This document shows positions 23,896-35,388 of a stretch of DNA of 64,000 nucleotides, one piece after another. Both the position numbers and the translations under genes were made by a program. Within the stretch, counting starts at the first letter, position 1, and each line of letters opens with the position of its first letter. This DNA is from Adiantum capillus-veneris (Eukaryota; Streptophyta; Polypodiopsida; Polypodiales; Pteridaceae), in contig CM043945.1 in the NCBI GenBank assembly GCA_014529385.2, positions 147,030,241 through 147,094,240 of the forward strand, given 5' to 3'. Under the pieces are notes generated by a model. The model searched no databases, was not told where the DNA came from, and was given only the letters and a program-made list of their open reading frames with translations.

Positions 23896-26414
23896 TTAAG
23901 AGATCTCTCTCTCATCCTCGCATAACTCAGCATAACTTCCTATATCTATATAGAGCTCTCCGTTTAAACACATATCCTCTGTTTCATTTTGTAGCTCCTC
24001 TGCATGCACCCCATATAGAGTAGTAGCATCTTGATGCTCGTCTAGCACCACCGTAGCGGCTTCTGATTGAGCATCTTCTCTGATCTCCTCCATTGATGCC
24101 GTTGTGATTGGCACATAGTAGCCTTCATACGTCCTTGCACTACGAGGGGCTACCTCTATGACGTACCACCAGTTTGATGTAGACTTTGTCTACGTTGATC
24201 TCCTTTTGTGAGATCCATTGCACCAACTTTGCAAGTTTGTAGATTGTGTTACGGATGTCGAGAGACAAACATCCCTCAATGGCAACCGGTAAAATAAACT
24301 GTAAAGTATGTGGAGCAATGATATTAAAGTCCACATTTTATGCAATGATATTAAAGTCCACTATGAACGTACCTGACACATTTTATGCCAATCGTGTGAC
24401 TTCAAACCGGTAAGCTTTCCGTCTTTAGTAAAACACGTTCGGAGCGAGTGCATTACGCCAGTGGGGGTCCGCAAAGATCGAATGGTCTCTTTTACTTTGC
24501 GTTCTTGGGCTCCTGTGAAAATCCATGGTGCTTTAGGGAGTTTTATCGATCCATCAGACGCTGTTTGCGGCCAATATTGCTCCATACGATATACATTTCT
24601 AAGGTCAACTCTAGCTCCCAAAGTATCTTTCTTGCCGGTCAGATGGTCCCATAGTAGATTACCCACATTCTTGAATATGTGCATTGGATCGAGCAAGTGA
24701 TTGATCATGAGTCGGGGCCAGTATGGTAACTCGTACCATAGAGATAGTCTCTTCATCCCTGGAGGCAATCCGTCATCGCACATCTCCTTCTGCTCTAACC
24801 ATGCTTGTGCAGACATCCTTGGTGGCTCTCTTCCCAAAAAGCCGTCACGTAACACATGATTCTCTGGAAGATACGCTTGATGACCTTCGTAGATTTGCTT
24901 CTTCAGTGAGGGCGCCCTACGTGCATTCAGTCTAGGTCCACATGTGACACATGCTCTGTATCCGCTTGTTTGAAGCCCTGCATGTATACACATGATAATA
25001 GATCAACTATGGGAAAAAACAAGATTTACAGTGTCTGAGTGAGGAGTGTCAATAGATCACCTGAGCATTCTGTTAGCCCGGGATAGTCATGCATGGTCCA
25101 CATTAGAATGCCTCTGATCAAAGCATTCCGTCGTCCTGTGTATCGGCTCATATCCACCACCTCTATGCCAATCCACAATTGTTGTAGCTCTTCCAATAGT
25201 GGACGAAGATACACATCCATATTCTCCACTTTATATCGCCCTGGCACAATCAAGCTTAGCCATAGGTGCCCCTTCTTCGTAGTCAACCACGGGGGAATGT
25301 TGTAGTTGACGATGACAACGGGCCATACACTGTAAGATGTTGATCTTTGACCAAATGGATTTACGCCATCCATAGCCAAGCCTGAGCGCAAATTTCGAGC
25401 TTCCCTGCCAAAATCCGACCATGTTCCATCTATATGTTTCCAGGCTGCGCAATCTGCAGGAATTCGTAGCACACCATCCGAAGATTTATTCTCCTCATAC
25501 CATGATGCTAGGGCGGCCATGGACTTACATTCGAAGAAATGCTTGATGCGAGGAAGCAGAGGAAAATGTCGCAAAACCTTTTGTGGAATTTTTGTCCCAT
25601 GGAGATCTACTCGATATCTTTCGGAATCACATTTCGGACACTTCTCCATGTCTATGTATTCCCCTCTGAAAAGAATGCAATCATTAGGACAAGCGTGGAT
25701 AGAATTGTAATCCATCCCCAAGTTTTGCAAAATCTTTCTTGCTTCATCTCGGGAATCTGGCATCACATTGTCAGCTGGTAGTATGTGCTCTTTAAGCAAT
25801 CTACACAACATAAAAATACGATGCAGTCGTGTAAAAATCTATCAGATCATTATACATTTAGAGTTTTATTAAAGTAAACTAATTGTAATAGATCACCTGA
25901 AAAGCGCTGTGACGCTAGTGTCACTCCATCCAAACTTTGCCTGCATGTTGAGAAGAACCAGGAGTGATTTCAATCTAGACATAGGTGCTCCATTATACAA
26001 TGGCGTATCGGCTTCACTTTTCATATCATCATAGATAAGCCTTTCTCAATCCATGATCGTCTCGATCATTTCATCAATCTCGGGCTCAAACATTGCCTCG
26101 TTGGGAATGTGCTCTGCATGATCATCCCCCGAGCTGTCAGAGGCTACATCTTGTGGCCTCACATATGCTGCTTGACCAAAGCGCCTGCGAACACGTCTAT
26201 TGGGTTGCAAGATTGCTGCTTGTTGGCCAGCGTCAGAGTCCGACGAGTTATAATTGGAAACAACTCGATCTATAATAGATGGATCGAACCCGCCAAATTC
26301 GCGAACGTGCTGCAAAGAAACACGTCTTGTTCGTCGCACAGCATGCTTGCATAAGACCCTCGTTGAGAGATAGGTGTTTCGGTTGGACGGTCCCACATCC
26401 TCGTCACTACTCAT
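23896..26414 (-). pseudogene. CACTA transposase (TNP2-type, Transposase_21 plus DUF4218)
   Basis: The ATG at 26414 begins MSSDEDVGPSN. The N-terminal exon continues past an in-frame TGA at 26046 into YDDMKSEADTPLYNGAP and LNMQAKFGWSD, typical of TNP2 N-termini, up to a donor near 25900. The next exon (25811-25026) has the Cys pairs CPNDC and CPKC, then LRSGLAMDGVNPFG and PPWLTTK, the Transposase_21 core. A third exon (24993-24361) has CVTCGPRL, LLDPMHIFKNV and LKSHDWHKM. A fourth (24334 on) has HTLQFILPVAIEGCL, the DUF4218 start, ending near 23896. One stop codon separates it from a readable gene. This protein would cut and join the element's ends. Confidence 0.88.
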
Positions 26415-26462
26415 AATGAGGATAAAAATCTTATAACCTAGACAAAAATTTTAATATTCTAT

Positions 26463-26476
26463 TGGCATTCATCGTC

Positions 26477-26521
<45 letters not shown>
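26463..26521. repeat. (TC)n microsatellite in CACTA
   Basis: About 22 uninterrupted TC units upstream of the transposase start, in what would be its promoter or 5' UTR. Confidence 0.95.
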
Positions 26522-26522
<1 letters not shown>

Positions 26523-27840
26523 ACCTCACATTCTCTAGTCATGTCCAATCCCCGCACACCTCGGTCTAGAGGTGCACGGAGATCAGAACCACCGGGTTAT
26601 AATCTCGTCTTTATTGGTCAATACCTATATTTGTGGGTACAAGAAATCTACAAACCCACGTCTACATGATACTGCATGTAGTGGACAAAACCCCTTTGCC
26701 TCTTCTCTAGCTGTAGCACTTCACAGCATCTTAACATCTTTTCACAGTAGATCTTTTCACTGTTCGTCTAACTCTAAACCCTAAACCGTAAGTAATTCTT
26801 GCGTGGACTCGATCTAACATAAATAAGCGTAAATCTAACTAAAAATAAACCTAAATCTAATTTAACGTAAGTCTACATCTAACCTAATCTTTAACGTCTT
26901 TTGGGATAGTTTCCTACGACGTTAAAACTCTCTTCTTCTTGTGTGTGTGTGTGGGTAAACCTAAATAAACCTAAGTCTAATCTAATATAACATAAATCTA
27001 AATCTAACGTAAATTATGTTATATTAAAAACAAAGAACTAAATTAACAGGGATTATAAGAACCTTAAAACTGATTTAACACATAATTTTTCACATAACTC
27101 GGCAAGAGTTGGCATTCTCATCACTAAAGATGTGAGAGTTAACTTCCGACGGTGACGCTGCCTCATCTCCATCCACATCTGACGACAGCAATTGGCCCTT
27201 TAGACCGTTCTTGCTCTTGTTACTAACTTTGAAGTTGCTGTTGAATGACTAGACGTTTTCTAGATGGTCACTGTGTCGGGGATGCAGTGACTCTTGCCGC
27301 CCTGAAGATCCACCTTCTTCCCTATCTTCTGAAGACATTTCACTAGTAATTTTGGATCGACGGAGCCCACCATGAGTGAAGGCAGCAATACCCTATATTC
27401 CATTGAGGGCTTTCTTCACCCGCTTCATGCAGTCATCGTAAATAAAGCGTAAATATAACGTAAATCTAAATCTAGCATAAATAAACGTAAATATAATTAA
27501 AAATAAACCTAAATCTAATCTAATTTAACTTAAATAAACCTAAATCTAATTTAACGTAAGTCTACATCTAACCTAATCTTTAACGTCTTTTAGGATTGTT
27601 TCCTACGACGTTATAACTCTCTTCTTCTTGTGTGTGTGCGCGTGTGTGGATGTGTGTGCCAATAAAAAGAGATAAATGGTATAACCTTTCTATCACCCAT
27701 GCCAAGTATGATAGATTGGTTATGCCATTTCCCTCTTGAATAATAGGTCTTGAGTTCAACTCCTCGTCGGCTAGATCTTTAGGTCTTTTAATTTTAATTA
27801 GTTTCCTACGACGTTAAATTAGTTTCTCTCTCTTTCTCTC
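26522..27840. other. CACTA non-coding interior with AT-rich degenerate repeats
   Basis: No gene. Words such as TAAACCTAAATCTAATCTAA and AACGTAAATCTAA recur at 26820-27010 and 27440-27560. A longer unit (AACGTCTTTT, GTTTCCTACGACGTTA, ACTCTCTTCTTCTTGTGTG) occurs near 26890 and 27580, with part of it again near 27805. Confidence 0.6.
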
Positions 27841-27870
27841 TCAATGTGTGTGCGTTTTCTTGGATTGTAT

Positions 27871-28024
27871 GCATGTTTTCTCTCTCTTTTCCTCTCTCAA
27901 TGTGTGCGTTTTTTGTTTATGCATGTTCTCTCTCTCTTTTCCTCTCTCAATGCGTGCGTTTTTTGTTTATGCATGCTCTCTCTCTCTTTTCCTCTCTCAA
28001 TGTGTGTGTGCATTCTTTGTTTAT
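27871..28024. repeat. 50-bp minisatellite in CACTA
   Basis: Three units start with GCATG at 27871, 27921 and 27971, each with TCTCTCTCTTTTCCTCTCTCAATG followed by a GTGTGCGTTTTTTGTTTAT-like end. It continues into the (TC)n, (TG)n and (GA)n tracts at 28050-28315. The reading frames across it are repeat artefacts. Confidence 0.85.
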
Positions 28025-28053
28025 GTATGTGTGTGTGCGTTTTTGTTTATGTT

Positions 28054-28097
<44 letters not shown>

Positions 28098-28221
28098 AAC
28101 ACTATGTGTGTGTGTGTGTATGTGTGTGTGTGAGAGAGAGAGAGAGGGAGAGAGAAAGAGGGGAAGGGAACATGAGAGTGAGGAGAGGGAAGGAGCATAC
28201 CTGGCTCTCCTTCCTCTCCTC

Positions 28222-28254
<33 letters not shown>

Positions 28255-28260
28255 GAGAAG

Positions 28261-28308
<48 letters not shown>

Positions 28309-28399
28309 AGTGTTACCTGCTCCTTGCTTGAGGGCGCTGAAAAACTCAGATCTGAGATCTGAGTTTTTGGGCGCGCTCTGTTATTTTTTTAGCCCAGTC

Positions 28400-28457
28400 G
28401 GCGTCGCTATGAGCGTCGCAAATTTCTTTGGAAATTTACGACGCTCATAGCGACGCC
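28400..28457. repeat. Right subterminal hairpin of the CACTA element
   Basis: A 58-bp inverted repeat with 27-bp arms (one mismatch) around the loop TTTG. Arms begin GGCGTCGCTATGAGCG and end CGCTCATAGCGACGCC, so each arm holds two of the CGTCGCT motifs that also fill the left subterminal region. More copies follow to 28495. Confidence 0.85.
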
Positions 28458-28522
28458 GGGATTTTTGTTTTTGAGCGTCGTTGTGTGAGCGTCGCTAATA
28501 TGAATAGCCTCTTGTAGTGTTG

Positions 28523-31500
28523 AACCAAATTGTCAGCATTTCAGTCTAAAAGGACATTCTAGAGAAAATTTCGACAAATCTGCTAACTTTGCACTCTATT
28601 CACTGAACGGGAGCCATGCAAGCAGCAGAGAGGGCCAAGAAGAAGTTAAACCAAAAAGAGAAACTACAAGAACTACCCGCATATCAACTAGTCCCCGAGT
28701 CAGTCAAAGCAGCAAAGGCATCCTACCTTTCTAGAGAACAGCTGGAAGAGCACCACACTACGGTCTTCACTGACAGGTCCAAGAGTGAAGAGGGGCATCA
28801 GGTGGAGTTGCAACTCCTACCCAAAGAAGTCTATGGTGTAGCTGCCAAGCCAGAGACAAAAGAGGATAACCGCAGGTTGGGGCTCAGGCATTTCTACAAA
28901 CAAGAGCCTTGCGGAGTGGAATTTCAGAAAGCTTACGAGCTTCTATCCACCATCAAAGAAGACAGAACCACACAAATATCAAACACTCAAGGGAACAAGG
29001 TCGAGGTAGTGATCACAAAGAGATAGTGGCAGAGGCACTCAGACTGCCCATTCAAGGAATGACCATGCGGGCAAGAAAACCGCAGGCACATTTACCAAAG
29101 AGACAACCACGGCTACATTCGCCAATCTTATCCACAAACAGGTGGAAGAGCCAGCCCGTTTGTACCATCAACACTTTCATTTTCTGGCAAAAAGTCCACC
29201 AAGGTACACTACACCAAATCACACTGTGACCACCATCTTCACTAAGGTTCTCAAGTTGACGACAAGGCAACCAGTGGACCACGCTCAGTATGTCTTGACA
29301 ACCTTGAAGGGCACCAAGAACGAAGGAAAAATCACGTACTTGGGTGTGCTAGAGGTGTTGACTAGAATAGCATATCATGCCATCAGCATGGCCAACAACC
29401 TACCGCCTGTCCCTGATCAGAATACATGGATCGTGGCAGCACAACCCTCTCCATGAGCTACAAGGTTAGGTAAAAGATCACATAAATGTGATGATGAGTC
29501 AGCTGACAGCTCGCCGGAATGGCACAACAGCGAGAGCTTTGACAAAGAAGAAAAGAAAGCTCAGAGAGAAGAGATGAAAAGAAAAGCTGTGGTCGCACAC
29601 CAAGAAGAGCTAGCTCAAAAACAAGGGCGATTTGAAAGAGAGAAACGTGCTTACCAGTGCAGTAGGCAAGCACAAGGGAAGGACCCATAAAAGTGGGTAC
29701 CTGCAGGACTTAAAGGTCCTCAAACAAAGCATCATACAAGAAGGGAGGCGGATGATCCAACATAATATTTAGAAAGAATGTACCAAGAGGCTGAAGCCCT
29801 AAAGATGAAAGAGGAAGAAGAAGCTGCAAAGAAAGCCAAGGAAGTGGAAGACCAAAGGCAAGCCGAGGAAACGGCTAGCAAAGAGCAAAGTCATGGATCT
29901 CCCCGACCCACCTCACCGCCTCCTAAACAACAAGACCATCCCATGCCTAGCCCACCACCATCACCTGCAGGCAAAGACACCAATGAAGAAGCAGAGCATG
30001 ACAAAGAGAAAGATTCTGAGTCCACTCAACAAACAGAATCTACACATGAAGATGACCACCCCGACGGACAAAAAGAAAAAGAAGCCGAGCCGGAACCGGA
30101 GAAGACAGCTGAAGATACCCAAAAGCTAGAAGAGGAAAAGGCAAGTCGATCTAAACAAGAGACTGATAAGGAAGTAGATGCAAAAAAAGTGCCTACCACT
30201 GCACATGAGATGAAGCCCGAGCCAGAAAAGGAAGAAAGACCGGCACTTGAAGAGACAGCAAGGGTTGAGACAACAACCTCCACTTCTACTCAGCCGGAAA
30301 CTCTCGAGACATCAAAGCCTGAAGATGGCCAAGAAGAAGACCGACCACTTACCTCCACACAAGAACCACCAGCAGCTACGATGCAGCAAGAAGCAACACA
30401 TGAGGTTGCATGCACATCTCAGCTGGCACGATAAGAGGAGTGGCAGACAAACAATGAAGTAATAGTACAGGTCAATGAATATGCACGGCAGATACAGGAA
30501 ATGATGGAGAGACTCCATTCAACAGCTTTAAACCGCAGCACAAAGTCCAAGGAACTAGAAATGGTGGTCGATGCTCTTTAAGGAGAGATAGAAGACAGGA
30601 TGAATGTCATCAATGATCTCCAAAGGCAGGTGCAAGAGCTAAAGGCAGAAGCGGGATAGCATCAAATAGCCAGAGATAAACAACAAAAATAAATGGAGGA
30701 GTTACGTGATCTACTCACCAAATTATCTGATGCCTGCAAAGCAAAAGACAAGCAACCGACAAAAGTTACGAATGAACTTCTTACAACCTCTCTGTCAACT
30801 CAAAAAATTCACGTGCATAGATGTTGCCAATGCTTCTATGCAGTATTTTGAACAGAGGATCAATGATCAGGCCATTTTCTTACGGCAAATCAGATAAAAC
30901 CTCGCCATGGTCTCGATCAAAGGAACTGACGAAGTCCATAAGGCACTTGAAAAGAAAAATAAAGACCTAGAATTGGAATTAAAGCTCGAACAATCACAAC
31001 GCAGGGACCTGGCACTGATGTGGGTTCAAAGAGAGGAGGAGCTCCTAAAGGAAAAAGTAGGACTCAAGCGGATGAATCAACTCCACAGAGATGGAAAACC
31101 AAACACGCAGGAAGAGGCAGGCACTTCAGAGCTGCCACAGATAGACATACCCTCGGTCTCTTTTGCTGAGTTTGAGACACAATAAATAGTAGAGCCAAGT
31201 GGTGATGAAGATTTTCAGGTTCACATCACAGATGCAGACACAGTGCCAATGGTCCAGATGTCAAAAGATGAAGAAGACGCACTAAAGGAGAAGATCACCC
31301 TAGAGGTGGATGAGTAGTGGAAAGCCGCTATGGATTGGGAGTTGAGAGTTTTACACTCTGTCAACGTCACTCAACTCACTCTCAATCAGATCAACGCTCA
31401 ATGGCACCAACAATCCCTGCCGTACCCTCTCATGAAAGTAGAACTATTACAGGTAAAAGAAAGGCTGTACAAGGATATGCAAGAAGATGGCGTAGATAAA

Positions 31501-32162
31501 GACCACCCAAAGTGGAGGTTAAGCTGGCTGAGCACGTGCATGAAGCACTACAAAAGAAGAGGCCAACTTGGCTCAACTTCCCTAGGGTGCCAGCTCTAGA
31601 GAGAGGCCAAGTAATAGAGGAATACATGGTGAAAACCCTAACGGGCTCCATGTCTTTCTTCAAGAGTCTGCCAAATCTCTCCCGTGCCATGTTGTATAAA
31701 ATCTGCCAAATGTTGCTAACATGTATACAAGTTTTTAATGAGCCTAAGCAAACACGAGCCCCATGGCTATCATTCTTGGAAGGAAACAAAGGCTTATGCT
31801 ACGATCTGAGTGGGCAACCTTAAGAAGAGGTCCTTTACGGATTCTATGCCAGATGCATGTTGTTGCCATCAAATAATATGCTGGCCTTTGAAGAAGCTTT
31901 CTACACTGGATTCTTCACCTGGAGAATGAAGATATTTGTGCCGGTGAACAACAACCTAACATCCAGGTTTGTAGCCCTACTCAGCGGTGGAGCTGAAGAA
32001 TCAAGTAACAATGCAATTTTTGCAATTGCCCAACAAAAAACGAAGAATTAGATACCAGAAGGCACAGGACGTGCTTAAAGACCGCCTCGCCAACCGTCAA
32101 CCCGAGACTATTTCAACCCATAAAGCTGTGTCAAGCGACGACACAGGCGAGGAGGGGGAGAA
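28523..32162 (+). pseudogene. Downstream reading frame of gypsy-like element 1 (coiled-coil rich, unrecognised)
   Basis: A long degenerate plus-strand coding region starting near 28616, scattered with in-frame stops and at least two frameshifts (near 29010 and 29090). Visible parts: 28616-29010, basic then mixed; about 29110-29456, a folded-looking segment (YVLTTLKGTKNEGKITYLG, VLTRIAYHAI); 29778-30434, a Glu/Lys/Pro/Thr-rich disordered segment; 30450-31180, coiled coil with heptad Leu; 31320-32050, mixed. No RT, integrase, RNase H or protease motif was found. It ends at a polypurine tract. The element thus looks like a non-autonomous form carrying gag and an unknown second product. I do not recognise the protein. 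Confidence 0.55.
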
Positions 32163-32193
32163 TGTTAGCAGCAAGCTAACATGGACACCATTT
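32149..32193 (+). repeat. Polypurine tract and truncated 3' LTR of element 1
   Basis: GAGGAGGGGGAGAA (32149-32162) is a polypurine tract directly before TGTTAGCAGCAAGCTAAC, which matches the start of the LTR at 15535. The match ends after GGACACCATTT at about 32193, where the sequence switches to gypsy pol coding sequence. So the 3' LTR is about 31 bp long, cut at a recombination or deletion junction. Confidence 0.75.
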
Positions 32194-34812
32194 GAGTGAT
32201 GTAATGAGTGATCCATCCCATTACAAGAAATATACTCTCCAAGACCAAAAAATCATAGTCGAACAACCTGTCAGAGAACTATGCAAACAAAGTGAGTCCT
32301 ATGAAGGACCTGAAATCGCAAAAAAGATAGGTTTGGTGGCTGAACCAGGAGAAGAGCCTAGACCGGCCTACATTGCAAATGACCTAACGAAAGAAGAAGA
32401 AGAGCTCTTGTTAAGCTTACTGAAAGAGTACCAAGATATCTTTGCTTGGTCTTATAAGGATCTCAAAGGGTGTTGATCCAGAAATCTGTCAACATACCAT
32501 ACCTATGAGAGATGATGAGAAACCAAGTAGACAAAGGCCATAACTTATAATGAGACATTTGCCAGACAGATAAAAGAAGAGATAGAAAAGCTAAAGGAAT
32601 CCAAATTCATTTATGAAATTGAACACACAGATTGGGTGTCTCCAATTGTGGTAGTACCCAAGAAAAATGGAACTTACGGGTGTGTGCCAATCTCAAGAAA
32701 GTGAATACAACTACCATTAGAGACAACTTTCCTCTTCCAATCACTGAGCATGTTTTAGAACGAGTTGGAGGAAAAAAAAACTTACAAATTTTTAGATGGA
32801 TTTTTGGGATACAATTAACTTTTGGTTGATCCCAAAGATCAACATAAAACTGCCTTTGCAACTGAGTGGAGTATTTTTGCCTATCGGTTTATGCCTTTTG
32901 GATTAACTAATGCTCCTGCCACCTTTCAAAGATTGATGAGCCATGCTTTTAAGGAATACCTTCGAAATTTGTTGGAAGTATATATGGATAATCTATGTGT
33001 ACATTCATCAATCCGACCTGATCATTTTGAACACCCCAAAAAGGTATTCGAAAAATGTAGACTTTATAGGATTTGCTTAAAATCCTGAAAAATGCACATT
33101 TATGGGTAGACAAGGAAAACATTTTGGACATATAGTGTCTAAAAATGGCATAGCTACTGATATGGAAATTCATGTTATTGCTGATTTTCCTAGACCGACA
33201 ACAGTTAAAGGACGGATTGTGGATATTACAAACAGTCATTTACGTGTACACTATAACTGCAAAATCCATGTATATCCTGATTACACTCTTTGAATGGACG
33301 GATGAGTGTGAAGAATCCTTCATGAAGCTTAAGCAAACTCTCACTTCAGCTCCAATATTGAAAGCACCAGATTGGAATAAGATATTCCACATACATGTAG
33401 ATGCTTCCAATTTTGCCATTGGGTGTATACTAGCTCAACCAGGGGATGGAAAGATTGATTTTCCTATTTCCTATGCGAGTAGACAATTGAATATGGCAGA
33501 GAAAAACTATACAACCACTAAAAGGGAAGGATTAGAAATGATCTATACCGTAAAAAAGTATAGACATTACCTATTAGCTAACAAGTTCGTGTTCTTTGTG
33601 GATCACCAAGACTTGTTGTACTTGGTCAACAAGCCGTGCAACACAGGAAGAATAGTGAGATGGTTCATCATTCTTTTGGAATTTGATTTCACTTTAATTG
33701 TGAAAAAGGGCACCACTCATCAAAGAGCAGATCATTTCTCAAGGATTATATCAGGAGAACCACCAAATGGAGTAGACCATGATCTACCAGATGCATATCT
33801 GTTCTCCGTGGAAATGATACCTCGATGGTCGGAAAATATGGTATCCTTGATGACCATAGCTCAAGTGGATTTTCAAATACCACTTCTTATTACAATCTAA
33901 TTAATCGAGCAATTGGCTATGTATCAATTACTAGCTAGAAGACTATATAAAATAAATTGAGATGGAATATTGTTTTTGTGTATTAACCTAGAGGAGAAAA
34001 ACCAATACCTAAGTCAAGCACATAGTACCATAGTGGGATTTTACTTCGTGGAAGACCAAACTATGCAACGGATCTTGAGACTTAAGAGTATTTTGGCCAA
34101 TTATGAGGAGTGATGTTCACTCATTTGTAAAAGAATGTCCTCAATGCCAGAAACAATGACCCATACCTCATGTGACATTGTTCTGAATATCACTTATTTC
34201 TAAGTGGAGTAACTATCTAGTTTCTTACTTATCAAGCCGAACCTTTTCTGGGGATATGAGTAAATGCCACCAAAGAGAAATTGAAACTGAAGCAAGAGAC
34301 TATGCTCTTATTAAAAACCAATTGTATTGGAGAGGTAAAGATCAACATTTGCGTCTTTGTGCAAATGAAGATGAATTTTTTCTAGTCAAACCACTGCAAG
34401 AGCAATCTTAATGGCAGGCATATGTGGCCAACACTTTTTGTAGATTCCAAAGAATATGTTCAAAGGTGTGATGCATGTCAACGAGCAAAAATGCCAACCC
34501 GTGTAGATAGCATGCCCTTAAGACCAATGGTGGGGGCTAGACCTTTTTCAAAATGGGGTATAGACTTTGTTGGGCCAATACAACCACTTGCTTATAGAAC
34601 CCAAGCTCAATTTATCATTGTAGCTACGGACTATTTCACCAAGTGGGTTGAGACTAAAGCAACTCAAAAGAATGATGTCAGAACCACAGCCGCATTCTTG
34701 TATGAGAATGTATTCACAAGATATGGACTGCCAACAGAAATTGACAGTGATAGGGAAACTCATTCCTTATTGAGGTAAATGAATCTCTGCTTAATGAATT
34801 TATGGTCATCCA
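32194..34812 (+). pseudogene. Gypsy-like element 2 pol: RT, RNase H, 5' half of integrase
   Basis: RT begins with DIFAWSYKDLKG at 32440-32475; after a frameshift, TDWVSPIVVVPKKNG, then YRFMPFGLTNAPATFQRLMSH and YMDN (normally YMDD) near 32985. RNase H follows from 33290 (FEWTDECEESF, HVDASNFAIGCILAQP, REGLEMIYTVKKYRHYL, FFVDHQDLLYLV, QRADHFSRI). A first Cys pair (ECPQC, ~34135) with an upstream QAH is followed by a second zinc finger (CDACQ, ~34465). The integrase core then starts (KWGIDFVGP, DYFTKWVE) and is cut by the copia insertion at 34813. Several frameshifts and stops. The N-terminus is lost at the 32193 junction. Confidence 0.92.
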
Positions 34813-35134
34813 TGTAAAGAATGAGGATGCAAGAGAGCTACACAAGACAAACACAAAGCACACAAAGATGGAAAGCTTCTTCTTCTTCTTCACAGAAAAG
34901 AGAGTACAAAATGACTAAGTGCTAAAGGTGAAAAGTAGCACATATGTACATGCGGTCACTAAGTGTGAACTCGCTAGAAGCGTACTAGGATGGCACTATA
35001 AGTGTAGTTCAGCTATTTAATCACTGGCAAAGATCCTCTGTGTCGGTCACCTAACGCGCCAGTGAGTAAATGCCGTAAGCGGCCAAGACCCGTAGTGGAT
35101 GCCAGCTCAAGGTGTAGAGCTCGACATCTCAACA
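34813..35134 (-). repeat. 3' LTR of copia-B
   Basis: 322 bp, TGTAAAGAATGAGG...CTCAACA in plus orientation, next to the polypurine tract. Same length as the other LTR. Confidence 0.95.
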
Positions 35135-35388
35135 CTCCCCCTCGAGCTCTGCATGTCGCAGAGTCCAAGCATAGTCCGGAAACGTCAAAGCTTCTCAGCT
35201 CCGAGGGCCTTGGTAAAGATATCCGCTATCTACTCCTCTGTGCTGACGTAGACCAAGTCGATGTCGCCTGCCAACAATCGCTCTCGAACGTAGTGGTAAT
35301 GGACCTCTATGTGTTTGGTCCTGGCATGGAACACTGGGTTCCTAGCCAACTGCATGCTGCTGAGGTTGTCACAATGGATGAAAATCTG

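Larger units (their letters stand above)
21499..28519 (-). mobile_element. CACTA (En/Spm) transposon, 7021 bp, TSD TTG
   Basis: It begins CACTACAAGAGG and ends CCTCTTGTAGTG, a 12-bp perfect terminal inverted repeat. It is flanked by the 3-bp direct repeat TTG (21496-21498 and 28520-28522), as expected for this superfamily. Subterminal regions are packed with AGCGACG/CGTCGCT repeats. Inside are two minus-strand genes, a TNP2-type transposase and a second Transposase_24-like protein. It is inserted in gypsy-like element 1. The complete ends and TSD suggest a fairly recent insertion, although the transposase has a nonsense codon. Confidence 0.96.

Noticed and set aside
32149-32193. A single intact gypsy element spanning 15535-41030
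   Set aside because: A polypurine tract and LTR start occur in the middle, so two elements are joined at a truncated 3' LTR.
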